DNA of 64,000 nt from Cysteiniphilum sp. JM-1 (lineage in GTDB: Bacteria; Pseudomonadota; Gammaproteobacteria; Francisellales; Francisellaceae): positions 1-64,000 of the forward strand of contig NZ_VXKS01000008.1 of the NCBI RefSeq assembly GCF_008711525.1, given 5' to 3'. The number at the start of each line of letters is the position of its first letter. Position 1 is the stretch's first letter. Shown piece by piece: positions 17,066 to 26,840 of this stretch. Made by a program: the position numbers and the translations under genes. The notes under the pieces are model-generated. The model saw only the letters and a program-made list of their open reading frames with translations. It did no database searches and was not told the origin of the DNA.

Positions 17066-17854
17066 ATGGAAGGTAAACGGCTATTTCAACACTATTTACA
17101 AATAACCAAGATAATCGTGCTTGGTATCTGTGCCATACCAGCACTAAGCCAAGCACAAGAAAGTCACTCAACACTCAAGTTTTGCGCCGAGCCTTGGCCG
17201 CCTTATGATTACAAACACAACAATACTGTACTTGGCTCTGATGTGACGTTGAATAAGCAAGTACTAAATAAACTTGATGTCACAGCACAAGTCTATATCA
17301 TGCCATGGAAACAATGCTGGCAACTTGTTAAGCAAGGTAAAATGGATGGTGCTTTGATGGTCTCTAAAAAGAAAGCTCGTGAGCCTTATGTCTATTATCC
17401 AGAGACACCGACAGCACATCTCAAATATACTTGGGTTACCAATCAAAACCATCAAAAACAATATTTTGATTTATGTCCAAATCTCAGCACGCTTAATCTC
17501 ACCATTGGGCTTGTCAAAGATAATAGCTACTCAAGTGAATTATTAAGCTGTCTCGCCAAATCATATAATGCTAAGCACATCCAAACATATAACACACTTG
17601 AGCAGGCCTTAAGAATGTTAATTATGAACAAAGTCCAACTAATCCCAGCCATTCCCGAGGTTGTAGAACACTTAGATAAAGACATTAAACTTGAAGGGAT
17701 TGTTATTCATCCGACACCGATTTTTAGTAAAACCTATTACACTGTATTTTCTAAAAAATCTAAATTTAGTAATGACAAATATCAAGATATAGAGGGATTG
17801 ACTAAAGACTTCGCTAAAACGTTATCCTTAGCCAACAAAAAGAATCAAAGCTAA
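17066..17854 (+). CDS. Periplasmic solute-binding protein (SBP_bac_3-like)
   Basis: A 262-residue exported protein related to family-3 extracellular solute-binding proteins. I start at ATG 17066, preceded by AGGAAGGAAAC, because this places a signal peptide (KIIVLGICAIPALSQA) at the N-terminus; the longer frame from 17000 lacks a ribosome site and a sensible leader. LKFCAEPWPPYDY near the mature N-terminus is the usual first strand of the fold. Four or more Cys residues suggest disulfides. No ABC permease or ATPase lies next to it, so it could be a stand-alone or enzyme-like relative. The ligand is unknown; the chitinase upstream is suggestive only. Confidence 0.7.
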   Translation: MEGKRLFQHYLQITKIIVLGICAIPALSQAQESHSTLKFCAEPWPPYDYKHNNTVLGSDVTLNKQVLNKLDVTAQVYIMPWKQCWQLVKQGKMDGALMVSKKKAREPYVYYPETPTAHLKYTWVTNQNHQKQYFDLCPNLSTLNLTIGLVKDNSYSSELLSCLAKSYNAKHIQTYNTLEQALRMLIMNKVQLIPAIPEVVEHLDKDIKLEGIVIHPTPIFSKTYYTVFSKKSKFSNDKYQDIEGLTKDFAKTLSLANKKNQS

Positions 17855-17858
17855 TAAC

Positions 17859-17989
17859 TAAGTACCTAAGCAATGGTTTATTGGCAATCATGGATATTCG
17901 GGTCAAGCCCGAATATGACAGTTTGTCGTCATTCTCGGACTTGATCCGAGAATCCAAAAAACACCTGATAATATTTGCATAGTTACTTA
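17859..17989. repeat. Family-A repeat, copy 2 (131 bp)
   Basis: Runs from TAAGTACCTAAGCAATGG to GCATAGTTACTTA, so the ends form an inverted repeat (TAAGTAcCTAaGC / TAAGTAaCTAtGC). The internal palindromes are ATTCGGGTCAAGCCCGAAT and TTCTCGGACTTGATCCGAGAA. Its last three bases, read on the minus strand, are the TAA stop codon of fba. Orientation is opposite to copy 3 on the other side of fba. Confidence 0.85.
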
Positions 17990-19051
17990 TTTAACGCGCG
18001 GATCTAATTCACCCGTTTGGTACATTTGATACATTTTCTCTAAAGAGATTGGCTTGATTTTATCTGCCATACCCGCCGCGCCAAAAGCCTCATAACGCGC
18101 TTGACAAATATCACGCATCGCATCTTTGGCAACCGCATTATACTTGCGTGGATCAAACTCCGCGCGATGTGTTGCCATAAATTTGCGAATCGCACCAGTA
18201 GCTGCCATACGTAGATCCGTATCGATATTGACTTTTCTGACACCGTATTTGATTGCTTCAACGATTTCAGCAACAGGCACACCGTAAGTCTCACCCATAT
18301 CGCCGCCATATTCATTGATGATTTTAAGCCAATCTTGTGGCACTGAAGATGAACCATGCATCACCAAATGAGTATCCGGAATACGCGCGTGAATCTCTTT
18401 AACACGTGAGATTGCTAGGACATCACCTGTCGGTGGCTTGGTAAATTTATACGCACCATGACTTGTCCCAATCGCAATGGCTAAAGCATCCACTTTCGTT
18501 TCTTTGACAAATTGCGCGGCTTCCTCCGGATCAGTCAACATTTGATCATGTGACAACGTGCCAACAGCACCTACGCCATCTTCTTCACCGGCTTGCCCTG
18601 TTTCAAGTGAGCCTAAACAACCCAACTCACCCTCGACGGATACACCACAAGCATGCGCCATTTCAGCAGTACGCTTAGTCACATCAACGTTATAGGCATA
18701 ATCTGCTGGCGTTTTGCCGTCTGCCTTTAATGAGCCATCCATCATCACCGATGAAAAGCCTAGTTGAATAGATCGCTGGCAAACATCTGGCGATGTCCCG
18801 TGATCTTGATGCATACATACTGGAATATCTGGATACTCTTCAATCGCAGCTAACACAAGGTGGCGAATAAAAGGTGCCCCTGCATATTTTCTAGCACCTG
18901 CTGAAGCCTGCAAGATAACCGGTGCTTTAACTTTGCTTGCGGCTTCCATTACCGCACGAATTTGCTCTAAATTATTCACATTAAATGCAGGAATACCATA
19001 ACGATGTTCTGCTGCATGATCCAATAATTGACGTAATGATACTAATGCCAT
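17987..19051 (-). CDS. fba: Class II fructose-1,6-bisphosphate aldolase
   Basis: Zinc-dependent aldolase cleaving fructose-1,6-bisphosphate to two triose phosphates, and the reverse in gluconeogenesis. 354 residues, of the class IIB (CbbA-like) subtype. [10 protein letters not shown] supplies zinc-binding His residues; [23 protein letters not shown] and [12 protein letters not shown] are the substrate and metal blocks; [11 protein letters not shown] lies near the C-terminus. It is the last gene of tkt-gapA-pgk-pyk-fba and is bracketed by two inverted family-A repeats. Its stop codon lies inside the downstream repeat end. AAGGAT precedes the ATG. Confidence 0.95.
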   Translation of the reverse strand: MALVSLRQLLDHAAEHRYGIPAFNVNNLEQIRAVMEAASKVKAPVILQASAGARKYAGAPFIRHLVLAAIEEYPDIPVCMHQDHGTSPDVCQRSIQLGFSSVMMDGSLKADGKTPADYAYNVDVTKRTAEMAHACGVSVEGELGCLGSLETGQAGEEDGVGAVGTLSHDQMLTDPEEAAQFVKETKVDALAIAIGTSHGAYKFTKPPTGDVLAISRVKEIHARIPDTHLVMHGSSSVPQDWLKIINEYGGDMGETYGVPVAEIVEAIKYGVRKVNIDTDLRMAATGAIRKFMATHRAEFDPRKYNAVAKDAMRDICQARYEAFGAAGMADKIKPISLEKMYQMYQTGELDPRVK

Positions 19052-19073
19052 TTTCTTATCCTTATTTTTTATT

Positions 19074-19205
19074 TACGTAGCCTTGCAAATATTATCAGGT
19101 ATTTTGTTGGATTCTCGGGTCAAGTCCGAGAATGACGAAAAACTGTCATATTTGAGCTTGACCCGAATATCCAAGATTACCAATAAACCATTGTTCAGAT
19201 ACTTA
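19074..19205. repeat. Family-A repeat, copy 3 (132 bp)
   Basis: Lies between pyk and fba. It starts TACGTAGCCTTGCAAATATT and ends CATTGTTCAGATACTTA. Internal palindromic parts are TTCTCGGGTCAAGTCCGAGAA and a half-decayed TTGAGCTTGACCCGAA. The terminal TTA (19203-19205) is the complement of the pyk stop codon TAA. It is inverted relative to copy 2. Confidence 0.85.
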
Positions 19206-20636
19206 AACCACATTACCGGCTTGAATAACCTTAATCTTATTGGTGCCACCATGAACACCCATGTGATCACCACTGGTTAATACCATCCACTCACCCGCCT
19301 TGACAATACCACGCTTTTCAAGCTCAAGCGATGCCTCACGGTTCACATAAAAGCGCGCCATACGTGTTGAGTCAAACTCAATCGGTACAACCCCACGATA
19401 AAGCGTCATTTTGCCCAAAGTCATGCGATTACGTGATAACGCATAAATCGGTAAATGAGTATTAATACGTGACATCCATAACGCAGTAGAGCCTGACTCA
19501 GTTAATGAAATAATCGCTTTAGCATCGACATGATTTGCTAAATACACAGCAGCACTCGCTACTGCTTCATCGACACGATCATGGTGACGCGTCACATTAT
19601 CCTTAGAGACGATATGCACTAAGTTGCTATTCTCAGCCGCTTCACACACCCGTGACATTGCAGCAACTGTTTCAACAGGATAATCTCCTGCTGCGGATTC
19701 GGCTGATAACATAACCACATCAGTACCATCTAATACCGCATTAGCAACATCAGACACTTCAGCACGTGTCGGTGTTGAGCTTGTAATCATCGATTCCATC
19801 ATTTGCGTTGCCGTAATGACCACTTTATCCAATTCACGCGTTAAGCGGATAATCATCTTTTGAGCCGCTGGCACATTCTCGTCACCTATCTCAACGGCTA
19901 AATCACCACGAGCGACCATTATCGCATCGGATGCTTTGATGATTTCTTCGATATTAGCCACCGCTTCAGTGCGCTCAATCTTAGCAACAACACCTGCTTC
20001 TGAGCCTGATTCTAGCAATAACTTACGCGCATACTCCATATCTTTGGCATCACGTGGAAAAGAAACTGCCACATAATCCACCTCAAGTGCTGCAGCGGTT
20101 TTAATATCTTCCTTGTCTTTTTCAGTCAGTGCTGGTGCGGTTAAGCCGCCACCTTTTTTGTTAATGCCTTTATTATTAGAAAGCTTGCCACCCACAGTGA
20201 CTTTACAGTGCACTTTAGCACCTTCAACTTTGGCAACCGTTAACACAATCTTGCCATCATCTAACAGTAGAACATCCCCTTTTTTAACATCATTTGGCAG
20301 CTCTTTATAATCAATACCAACAGATTTCTCATCTCCTGCTGCCTTATCCATTTCAGCATCAAGGATAAATGTGTCACCATTTTTTAAGATCACTTTGCCA
20401 TCTTTAAACTTAGCCACACGAATCTTAGGACCTTGTAAATCCGCTAGAATACCGATATAAACGCCTTTTTCTTTGGCAACTTCACGAATCAGTTGCACAC
20501 GTTTACGGTGATCATCTGCCATACCGTGTGAAAAATTACAACGTACCGCATTTAATCCGGCGTCAACCATTTTACTTAGCACTTCTTTGGACTCGCTTGC
20601 AGGGCCTATGGTTGCTAAGATTTTCGTTCTTCTCAT
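19203..20636 (-). CDS. pyk: Pyruvate kinase
   Basis: Transfers phosphate from phosphoenolpyruvate to ADP. At 477 residues it is a type II-size bacterial enzyme. The N-terminal [13 protein letters not shown], the active-site block [17 protein letters not shown] with catalytic Lys, [11 protein letters not shown], and [30 protein letters not shown] are all standard. Its ATG overlaps the pgk stop by four bases (ATGA), showing tight coupling. The stop codon TAA is the first triplet of a family-A repeat, so the coding end coincides with the repeat border. Confidence 0.96.
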   Translation of the reverse strand: MRRTKILATIGPASESKEVLSKMVDAGLNAVRCNFSHGMADDHRKRVQLIREVAKEKGVYIGILADLQGPKIRVAKFKDGKVILKNGDTFILDAEMDKAAGDEKSVGIDYKELPNDVKKGDVLLLDDGKIVLTVAKVEGAKVHCKVTVGGKLSNNKGINKKGGGLTAPALTEKDKEDIKTAAALEVDYVAVSFPRDAKDMEYARKLLLESGSEAGVVAKIERTEAVANIEEIIKASDAIMVARGDLAVEIGDENVPAAQKMIIRLTRELDKVVITATQMMESMITSSTPTRAEVSDVANAVLDGTDVVMLSAESAAGDYPVETVAAMSRVCEAAENSNLVHIVSKDNVTRHHDRVDEAVASAAVYLANHVDAKAIISLTESGSTALWMSRINTHLPIYALSRNRMTLGKMTLYRGVVPIEFDSTRMARFYVNREASLELEKRGIVKAGEWMVLTSGDHMGVHGGTNKIKVIQAGNVV

Positions 20637-21820
20637 GCTTTCACCTCTTGTGCACGTTCACATAATACTTCAACACCAGGCAAGGTTTTGCCTTCAATAA
20701 ACTCTAAAAAGGCGCCACCTGCGGTTGAAATGTACGATACTTTATCTTTGATATTAAACTTCTCAATCGCAGCAATGGTATCGCCACCTCCTGCAACTGA
20801 AAAAGCATCTGAATCGGCAATTGCCTTGGCAATCGCTTTGGTCCCTGCTTCAAACTCTGGAAACTCAAATACACCTACTGGACCATTCCATAAAATGGTT
20901 TTGGCTTTAGCAATTGTTGCTGCGAGTTTTATCTCTGTCAAAGGACCGATATCTAAAATCATATCATCCGGTTCAATCGATTCGATGGTTTTAATCTCAG
21001 CTTTAGCCTCTTCGCTAAAGCTTTTTGCAACTCGCACATCAATAGGTAATGGAATATCAGCACCTTTTGCGCGCGCCTTGTCGATCAAGGCACGTGCCGT
21101 ATCAACAAGATCTGCTTCTATCAATGACTTGCCGACATTAAAGCCTGCCGCAACTAAGAACGTATTAGCAATACCACCACCAACAATCAATTGATCAACC
21201 TGATCAATTAAATTCTCAAGCACGGTTAATTTAGTTGATACTTTTGACCCACCAACAATTGCTGCTAATGGCTTTTGTGGATTTTTTAGTACTGCTTTAA
21301 GTGCGTTTAATTCCTCAGTTAATAAAAGACCGGCACAGGCAATCGGTGCGTATTTAGCAACACCATAAGTCGAGGCTTGCGCTCTATGTGCTGTTGCAAA
21401 CGCATCCATCACGAAGACATCACATAAATTCGCAAGCTTCCGTGATAACGCGTCATCTGATTTTTTCTCGCCCTTGTTAAAGCGTACATTTTCACAGATC
21501 ACCACATCACCGGCATTAACGTTAACACCAGTAAGATAGTCTTTGATAAGATTTACCGACTGACCTAGCTTTTGTGTTAGGCATTCCGCTACGGGTTTTA
21601 GTGAGTATTCTTCATTATACTCACCTTCCTCAGGACGCCCTAAGTGTGACATCAATATCACACTGGCACCTTGATTTAATGCGTATTTAATAGTTGGTAA
21701 TGCGGCATCAATGCGCACGAAACTGGTGACTTTACCATCCTTAACTGGCACGTTGAAATCAACGCGCATGAGTACTTTTTTGCCCTTTAGTGGCACATCC
21801 GTTATTGATAAAAAGTTCAT
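20633..21820 (-). CDS. pgk: Phosphoglycerate kinase
   Basis: Interconverts 1,3-bisphosphoglycerate and 3-phosphoglycerate with ATP formation. 395 residues. The substrate block [11 protein letters not shown] and [19 protein letters not shown] are near the N-terminus, [12 protein letters not shown] sits in the middle, and the ATP-site [12 protein letters not shown] with GGGDTIAA near the C-terminus. It is third in the tkt-gapA-pgk-pyk-fba operon. A hairpin with a T-run lies between gapA and this gene, so expression may be lower than that of gapA. TTAAGGATTAATA precedes the ATG. Confidence 0.96.
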   Translation of the reverse strand: MNFLSITDVPLKGKKVLMRVDFNVPVKDGKVTSFVRIDAALPTIKYALNQGASVILMSHLGRPEEGEYNEEYSLKPVAECLTQKLGQSVNLIKDYLTGVNVNAGDVVICENVRFNKGEKKSDDALSRKLANLCDVFVMDAFATAHRAQASTYGVAKYAPIACAGLLLTEELNALKAVLKNPQKPLAAIVGGSKVSTKLTVLENLIDQVDQLIVGGGIANTFLVAAGFNVGKSLIEADLVDTARALIDKARAKGADIPLPIDVRVAKSFSEEAKAEIKTIESIEPDDMILDIGPLTEIKLAATIAKAKTILWNGPVGVFEFPEFEAGTKAIAKAIADSDAFSVAGGGDTIAAIEKFNIKDKVSYISTAGGAFLEFIEGKTLPGVEVLCERAQEVKA

Positions 21821-21832
21821 TATTAATCCTTA

Positions 21833-21860
21833 AAAACAAAAAAGGCGCCTTCACGCCTTA
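21833..21860 (-). terminator. Intra-operon Rho-independent terminator between gapA and pgk
   Basis: On the minus strand AAGGCG and CGCCTT form a 6-bp stem around a TGAAGG loop, followed by TTTTGTTTTT. It lies directly after the gapA stop and just before the pgk Shine-Dalgarno. It probably ends part of the tkt-gapA transcripts and lowers pgk-pyk-fba. Confidence 0.65.
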
Positions 21861-21878
21861 AATACTTTTTTACTTATT

Positions 21879-22892
21879 TTACTTAGCTGCAAACCACGCT
21901 TTTGTCGTTCTTAGCATCTGATTTGAGAAGCCCCATTCATTGTCATACCAAGAAAGGACTTTCACAAGATTGCCAATCACACGCGTTTGTGTGGCATCAA
22001 AGATCGATGGATGCGGATTATGGTTAAAGTCCATAGAGACTAATGGCTCAAGATTATAGCCTAACACACCTTTTAAATTACCTGCTTCAGAAGCGGCTTT
22101 TAATAAACCATTAACTTCTTCCACAGAAGTGTGCTTTTTAGCAGTGAATGTCAAATCAACTACTGATACGTTAATCGTTGGCACACGCATTGCAAAACCA
22201 TCTAAACGTCCTTTAAGGTCAGGCAACACTAAACCTACTGCGGCAGCGGCTCCCGTTTTAGTTGGGATCATATTGTGAGCGGCAGCACGTGCACGATGTA
22301 AATCACTGTGATAGCTATCAACAATTTTCTGATCATTGGTATAAGCATGAATCGTTGTCATTAAACCTTCTTGAATACCGATACTATCGTTTAATACTTT
22401 AGCCACAGGGGCTAAGCAATTTGTCGTGCATGACGCATTAGAAATAACCGTCATATCAGAGGTTAATACATTGTGATTCACACCATAAACGATCGTTGCA
22501 TCAACATCATTGCCACCAGGAGCCGAGATAACAACCTTTTTAGCACCCGCTTGAATATGCGCGCCGCACTTCTCTTTTGATGTGAATAAACCAGTACATT
22601 CAAAGACCACATCGATATCCAACGCTTTCCATGGTAAATCAGCTGGGTTACGCTCAGCTAAGATTTTAATTCGATCGTTATTGATCACCATTTCGTTATT
22701 TTGTAAAGAAACATCTGCATGAAAGCGCCCGTGTGTTGTATCATACTTTGTCAAATGAACATTAACCTCAGGGCTGCCTAAATCATTAATGGCAACGATT
22801 TTAAACTCGTTTGTTAAACCAGCTTCATAAATCGCACGTAATACACAGCGACCGATGCGACCATAACCATTAATTGCAATTTTAATTGCCAT
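21879..22892 (-). CDS. gapA: Glyceraldehyde-3-phosphate dehydrogenase
   Basis: Phosphorylating GAPDH of glycolysis and gluconeogenesis; 337 residues. The NAD-binding N-terminus is [14 protein letters not shown], the catalytic Cys is in [15 protein letters not shown], and the catalytic His is in [10 protein letters not shown]. The C-terminal [12 protein letters not shown] is also standard. IAINDLG following the Rossmann fold agrees with NAD use. AAGGAGAAATAAAAG gives a strong ribosome site. It is second in the operon, followed by a terminator-like hairpin before pgk. Confidence 0.96.
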   Translation of the reverse strand: MAIKIAINGYGRIGRCVLRAIYEAGLTNEFKIVAINDLGSPEVNVHLTKYDTTHGRFHADVSLQNNEMVINNDRIKILAERNPADLPWKALDIDVVFECTGLFTSKEKCGAHIQAGAKKVVISAPGGNDVDATIVYGVNHNVLTSDMTVISNASCTTNCLAPVAKVLNDSIGIQEGLMTTIHAYTNDQKIVDSYHSDLHRARAAAHNMIPTKTGAAAAVGLVLPDLKGRLDGFAMRVPTINVSVVDLTFTAKKHTSVEEVNGLLKAASEAGNLKGVLGYNLEPLVSMDFNHNPHPSIFDATQTRVIGNLVKVLSWYDNEWGFSNQMLRTTKAWFAAK

Positions 22893-22929
22893 CTTTTATT
22901 TCTCCTTTTTTAAACTAGCCGTATATGGC

Positions 22930-24945
22930 TTATAAACTTTCAACCGTTGTTTTAGATAGAAGCGTTTTGGCTTTAGCCACAGCGTTTTGTGCGGTTAAAC
23001 CAAATGCCTCATATAATTTTTCAGCCGGTGCTGATTCACCAAAGTGATTTAAGCTAATCACATCTCCACCTGTCTTTGGCAATAAACGATACCATAAATC
23101 ACCTTGTGCCGCCTCCATGACTACTGCAGGAATATTTTGTTTTATCACGAATTGTTGATATACATCATCTTGTTGCATGAATTTCTCAACGCAAGGCATA
23201 GAGACAACGTTTACGGCAATGCCTTCTTTAGCTAATATTTCCGCCGCATCACACATGATACTTACTTCAGAACCTGTAGCAATCAAGGTAATCTCAGCAT
23301 TTTGGGTTTCTTTTAATAAATAACCACCCTTTTTCACCAGTTGTGCTTGGCTATTACTTGCCACTAAAGTTGGTAGGTTTTGACGAGAAAGTGCCAATAA
23401 TGATGGTGTGTTTTGCTCTTCAACCGCACACTGCCATGCAATCGCTGTTTCAACAACATCTGCCGGACGCCACACATTTAAATTAGGCATCACACGCAAG
23501 CTTGGTACGTGTTCAATTGGCTGATGTGTTGGACCATCTTCGCCCAAACCAATTGAGTCATGTGTCATCACATAAACTACTGGTTGCTTCATAATCGCAC
23601 TCATACGAATGGCGTTTCGTGCGTAATCACTAAACACTAAGAAAGTACCGCCATACGGTCTAAAGCCACCATAAAGCGACATACCATTCATCATTGCTGC
23701 CATGCCAAATTCACGCACACCATAAGATAAGTAGTTGGCATGCTTTTCATGATTGTTAAGCCATTTGCTGCCCGACCAGTTGGTTAAGTTGGAGCCTGTT
23801 AAATCTGCTGATCCACCAAACATATCCGGCAATACTTTACAAATTTCCTCCAATGCCATCTGTGATGCTTTGCGCGTTGCCACCGTTGGCTTGTCATTGA
23901 GTAACTTATTGATATAACTATCTACAAACCCAGTAAAATTCTGAGGCAAACTCTTGGTTAAGCGTACATTTAATTCATTAAACTCATTAGGATACGCTTT
24001 TTGATATTGAGCGAACTGTTCATTCCAGCTCTGCTCTAGTGTTGAGCCTTTTTCAATACCTGACCAATCTGCATAAATATCACCTGGAATCTCAAAAGGT
24101 GCATAATGCCAATCAAGCGCTTTACGCGTATTCATAATCTCATCATCACCCAAAGGCGCACCATGCACGCTATGGCTACCTGCTTTATTTGGTGAGCCTT
24201 GACCAATCTTGGTTTTGCAACAAATCAATGTTGGCTTTGAGCTTTCCGCTTGTGCCTTAGCAATAGCAGCATCAATCGCATCAAAATCATGCCCATCGAC
24301 ATGCGTAATAACCTGCCAGCCATAAGCTTCATAGCGCTTAGCAACATCTTCGGTAAACCACCCCTTTACATCACCATCGATCGAAATACTATTATCATCC
24401 CAAAAAGCGATTAATTTACCTAATTTCAACGTACCTGCTAAGGAACTCACCTCATGTGAAACACCTTCCATTAGGCAACCATCACCCATAAACACATAGG
24501 TAAAGTGATTAATAATCTCATGCCCAGGCTGATTATAGCCATCTGCTAACAGCTTTTCTGCCAGTGCCATACCGACAGCATTTGCAATACCTTGCCCTAA
24601 AGGACCAGTTGTTGTCTCAATACCTGGCGCGTAACCATACTCAGGATGCCCTGGGGTTTTTGAGTGTAATTGTCTGAAATTTTTTAAATCATCAATTGAT
24701 AAGTCATAACCTGTCAAATGCAATAAAGAATATAACAACATTGAGCCATGACCATTTGATAACACAAAACGATCGCGATTAAGCCAATGTGGGTTTTTAG
24801 GGTTATGTTTTAGATATTTACGCCACAGTACTGTCGCGATATCTGCCATGCCCATCGGCATGCCTGGGTGTCCTGATTTTGCTTTCTGTACAGCGTCCAT
24901 TGAGAGAAAACGAATAGCATTTGCAAGAGTTATGTTTGAATTCAT
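22930..24945 (-). CDS. tkt: Transketolase
   Basis: Thiamine-diphosphate enzyme of the non-oxidative pentose phosphate pathway. I choose ATG 24945 (671 residues, close to the family's 660-670), preceded by GGAAGGCAG. The longer frame from 24990 would begin on top of the putative -10. N-terminal [30 protein letters not shown], the ThDP motif [12 protein letters not shown]...[29 protein letters not shown], and the C-terminal [18 protein letters not shown] are all standard. It heads the glycolytic run and lies 77 bases downstream of folKP. Confidence 0.95.
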   Translation of the reverse strand: MNSNITLANAIRFLSMDAVQKAKSGHPGMPMGMADIATVLWRKYLKHNPKNPHWLNRDRFVLSNGHGSMLLYSLLHLTGYDLSIDDLKNFRQLHSKTPGHPEYGYAPGIETTTGPLGQGIANAVGMALAEKLLADGYNQPGHEIINHFTYVFMGDGCLMEGVSHEVSSLAGTLKLGKLIAFWDDNSISIDGDVKGWFTEDVAKRYEAYGWQVITHVDGHDFDAIDAAIAKAQAESSKPTLICCKTKIGQGSPNKAGSHSVHGAPLGDDEIMNTRKALDWHYAPFEIPGDIYADWSGIEKGSTLEQSWNEQFAQYQKAYPNEFNELNVRLTKSLPQNFTGFVDSYINKLLNDKPTVATRKASQMALEEICKVLPDMFGGSADLTGSNLTNWSGSKWLNNHEKHANYLSYGVREFGMAAMMNGMSLYGGFRPYGGTFLVFSDYARNAIRMSAIMKQPVVYVMTHDSIGLGEDGPTHQPIEHVPSLRVMPNLNVWRPADVVETAIAWQCAVEEQNTPSLLALSRQNLPTLVASNSQAQLVKKGGYLLKETQNAEITLIATGSEVSIMCDAAEILAKEGIAVNVVSMPCVEKFMQQDDVYQQFVIKQNIPAVVMEAAQGDLWYRLLPKTGGDVISLNHFGESAPAEKLYEAFGLTAQNAVAKAKTLLSKTTVESL

Positions 24946-24980
24946 CTGCCTTCCAAAAGTTAATAATGTTTGCGGGCAAA

Positions 24981-25009
24981 AGTGTAACATAACTATTTGC
25001 TAAATGCAG
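24981..25009 (-). promoter_or_regulatory. Putative promoter of the tkt-gapA-pgk-pyk-fba operon
   Basis: On the minus strand CTGCAT (25009-25004), 17 bases, then TACACT (24986-24981). The -10 is a fair match and the -35 is weak. It lies about 36 bases before the tkt ATG at 24945. Read-through from folKP is an alternative source of transcription. Confidence 0.35.
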
Positions 25010-25022
25010 TGACCTTCCGCCA

Positions 25023-26330
25023 TTAAATATGCTTCGCTATCGCGGTTAATCGAACATTATGCACGCGCAGATAATCAACACCTTTTTTTATCAAATCACG
25101 AGAAATCATTGCTGTAGCCAGATCCTTTTCGGCATTGTCTTTGGTTGCAACATATGGCATGACAGATGATTTACGTGAATGTCCGACGAGTATTTTAACA
25201 CCAAGAGACTCTTTAATTTCAGCAACGCCATCAAGTAGTTGTTGTGCTTGATAGGCTGTTTTACCAAAACCAATACCCATATCAAAAATGAGTCTTTCCT
25301 TGCGTATGCCCGCATCTAAAAGTATTTGTATCTTTTCTTTAGCAAAAGCAATAACCTCAGACACTGGATCACTATCACCTGACAAATACTTACCACCAGC
25401 AACACCTAATTGATGCATAAAAACATAGTCAATATTTTTGTCTTTGATTAAGGCAGCAATGAGATTTGCTTCAACCCCATAAATATCATTAATGATATTG
25501 ACACAACTGTAATTCAGCGCTTTCTCCACTACTTCAGCATGATAAGTATCAATGCTAACCTTAAGATCAACAGGCAAAACGCGCGTATTTACCAGTGACT
25601 CGACAATCTCTAGATAAGGCTTTAATCTCTGCCAATACACCTCTGCAGTTATTGGCTTTACATCTGGCTTAGTGCTCTCAGCACCTAAATCAATAACCTC
25701 AGCACCTTCATTGACAAGGCCAATAATATATTGTTCAAATTGCTCAAGTGGTATTAGCTCTTCACCTTGTTGCGAGAAAGAATCACTCGACAAATTGACA
25801 ATCGCCATAATTTGACTACCTGCTAAGGTAAAGGGTGCCAACTCAAGCATTGGCATTTTTTTTATATTTTTTATATATTGATACAGATCATCCGAATACT
25901 GAGGATGGCGCCAACAAGGATAAACATCCAACAAAGGTTTTAACGCAAAATTACGCTTCAGTAATTCCTTATGCGGAATCGTTAAATGCTCATTTTGATA
26001 GCTTAAATCTTCATAGCACAAAATATCGATATCGATTTCACGTGGCGACCAAAAGGCATGCTCAGGATCGCGCCCTAGCGTTGTTTCGATTCTTTTTATT
26101 TCACTTAACAGCGCCTCAGGCGCTAAATTCGTCTGCACCAAAACGGCTAAATTATAATAATCAATATCCCAACTTGGTGGTGCGTTAGCTGGTAAAAGCG
26201 CTTTGGTTTGATAGATGGGTGAGACTTTTTGCACCTGACCAATACGCTTTGCAATCAAATCAATCGCTTGACGCAAGTTTGATAATTTATGACCGACGTT
26301 ACTACCCAAGCCTAAAACTACCTCGCACAT
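25023..26330 (-). CDS. Fused HPPK-DHPS folate enzyme
   Basis: A 435-residue two-domain enzyme carrying consecutive folate steps. Residues 1-160 are hydroxymethyl-dihydropterin pyrophosphokinase: EVVLGLGSNVGHKLSNLRQA, SPIYQTKAL, and RDPEHAFWSPREIDIDIL with the Arg/Asp ATP-metal site. Residues 170-435 are dihydropteroate synthase: MAIVNLSSDSFS (D/N-x-T/S loop, with SS replacing the usual TPDSF start), GAEVIDLGAESTKPD, VSIDTYH, IINDIYG, IFDMGIGFGKT, LVGHSRKS. Such fusions are known in Francisella. The start at 26330 follows TGTGGAGCATGT and overlaps folB by 13 bases. Confidence 0.92.
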   Translation of the reverse strand: MCEVVLGLGSNVGHKLSNLRQAIDLIAKRIGQVQKVSPIYQTKALLPANAPPSWDIDYYNLAVLVQTNLAPEALLSEIKRIETTLGRDPEHAFWSPREIDIDILCYEDLSYQNEHLTIPHKELLKRNFALKPLLDVYPCWRHPQYSDDLYQYIKNIKKMPMLELAPFTLAGSQIMAIVNLSSDSFSQQGEELIPLEQFEQYIIGLVNEGAEVIDLGAESTKPDVKPITAEVYWQRLKPYLEIVESLVNTRVLPVDLKVSIDTYHAEVVEKALNYSCVNIINDIYGVEANLIAALIKDKNIDYVFMHQLGVAGGKYLSGDSDPVSEVIAFAKEKIQILLDAGIRKERLIFDMGIGFGKTAYQAQQLLDGVAEIKESLGVKILVGHSRKSSVMPYVATKDNAEKDLATAMISRDLIKKGVDYLRVHNVRLTAIAKHI

Positions 26331-26683
26331 ACATGCTCCACACAAAAGCTTGCCAATGCGACATTATCTAGCGGTGGCTTTTTATGTAACTCAAGATAAA
26401 TATCCACTTTATATGCTTCGAGCATCTTTTTTAGCGCGTCAAGCAGTGATTGCGCTAAATGCTCGATTAATTGATAGCGTTTTTGTCGTGCGGTTTTTAA
26501 TAATAATTCATTGATACTTGCATAGCAAATCGTCTCGTTAAGATCATCACTGACACACCCTGTTGGTGCTTTGTGATAACTAATGATCAGATCTAATTTA
26601 ACTTGCTGCAATTGTTCTTGTTCAAAATCATAGACACCCAGATAGACATCCAAGATGACTTCAGTGAGTTTCAGTTTATACAT
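26318..26683 (-). CDS. folB: Dihydroneopterin aldolase
   Basis: A 121-residue FolB: YKLKLTEVILDVYLGVYDFEQEQ contains the substrate Glu pattern, CYASINELLL is the Y-x-x-I/L segment, and RYQLIEHLAQSLLDAL with YLELHKKPPL carries the catalytic Lys. It makes 6-hydroxymethyl-dihydropterin, the substrate of the fused enzyme that overlaps its 3' end. I choose ATG 26683 because GGGTGG lies 5 bases upstream; a GTG at 26692 is in frame but lies on that ribosome site. The GGGTGGTAT is also the end of a family-B repeat, so the element provides the ribosome site. Confidence 0.88.
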   Translation of the reverse strand: MYKLKLTEVILDVYLGVYDFEQEQLQQVKLDLIISYHKAPTGCVSDDLNETICYASINELLLKTARQKRYQLIEHLAQSLLDALKKMLEAYKVDIYLELHKKPPLDNVALASFCVEHVCAR

Positions 26684-26685
26684 AT

Positions 26686-26753
26686 ATACCACCCAAAAAA
26701 TATCAAAAATTTCTTCGACACGTAATACCGCAAAATTAATTTACAAGCGGTAT
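26686..26753. repeat. Family-B repeat, short copy (68 bp)
   Basis: Bounded by ATACC and GGTAT. The right arm (ATCAAAAATTTCTTCGACA, then ACCGCAAAAT.AATTTACAAGCGGTAT) matches the right arms of copies at 9531 and 34191. Most of the left arm is missing. It lies between the divergent folB and dacB genes and reaches within a few bases of the folB start. Confidence 0.65.
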
Positions 26754-26840
26754 ATGCCAATTCAGTAATGACATTCGCTTCCAAAAGTTGGTATTATCGA
26801 CGACATCGTTAAAAATCGATAGTTTTAAATAGCGTTCATT

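Noticed and set aside
20688-21194. A 168-codon open frame on the plus strand inside pgk
   Set aside because: Antisense shadow of pgk with low-complexity Ala/Ser/Pro composition and no start context.
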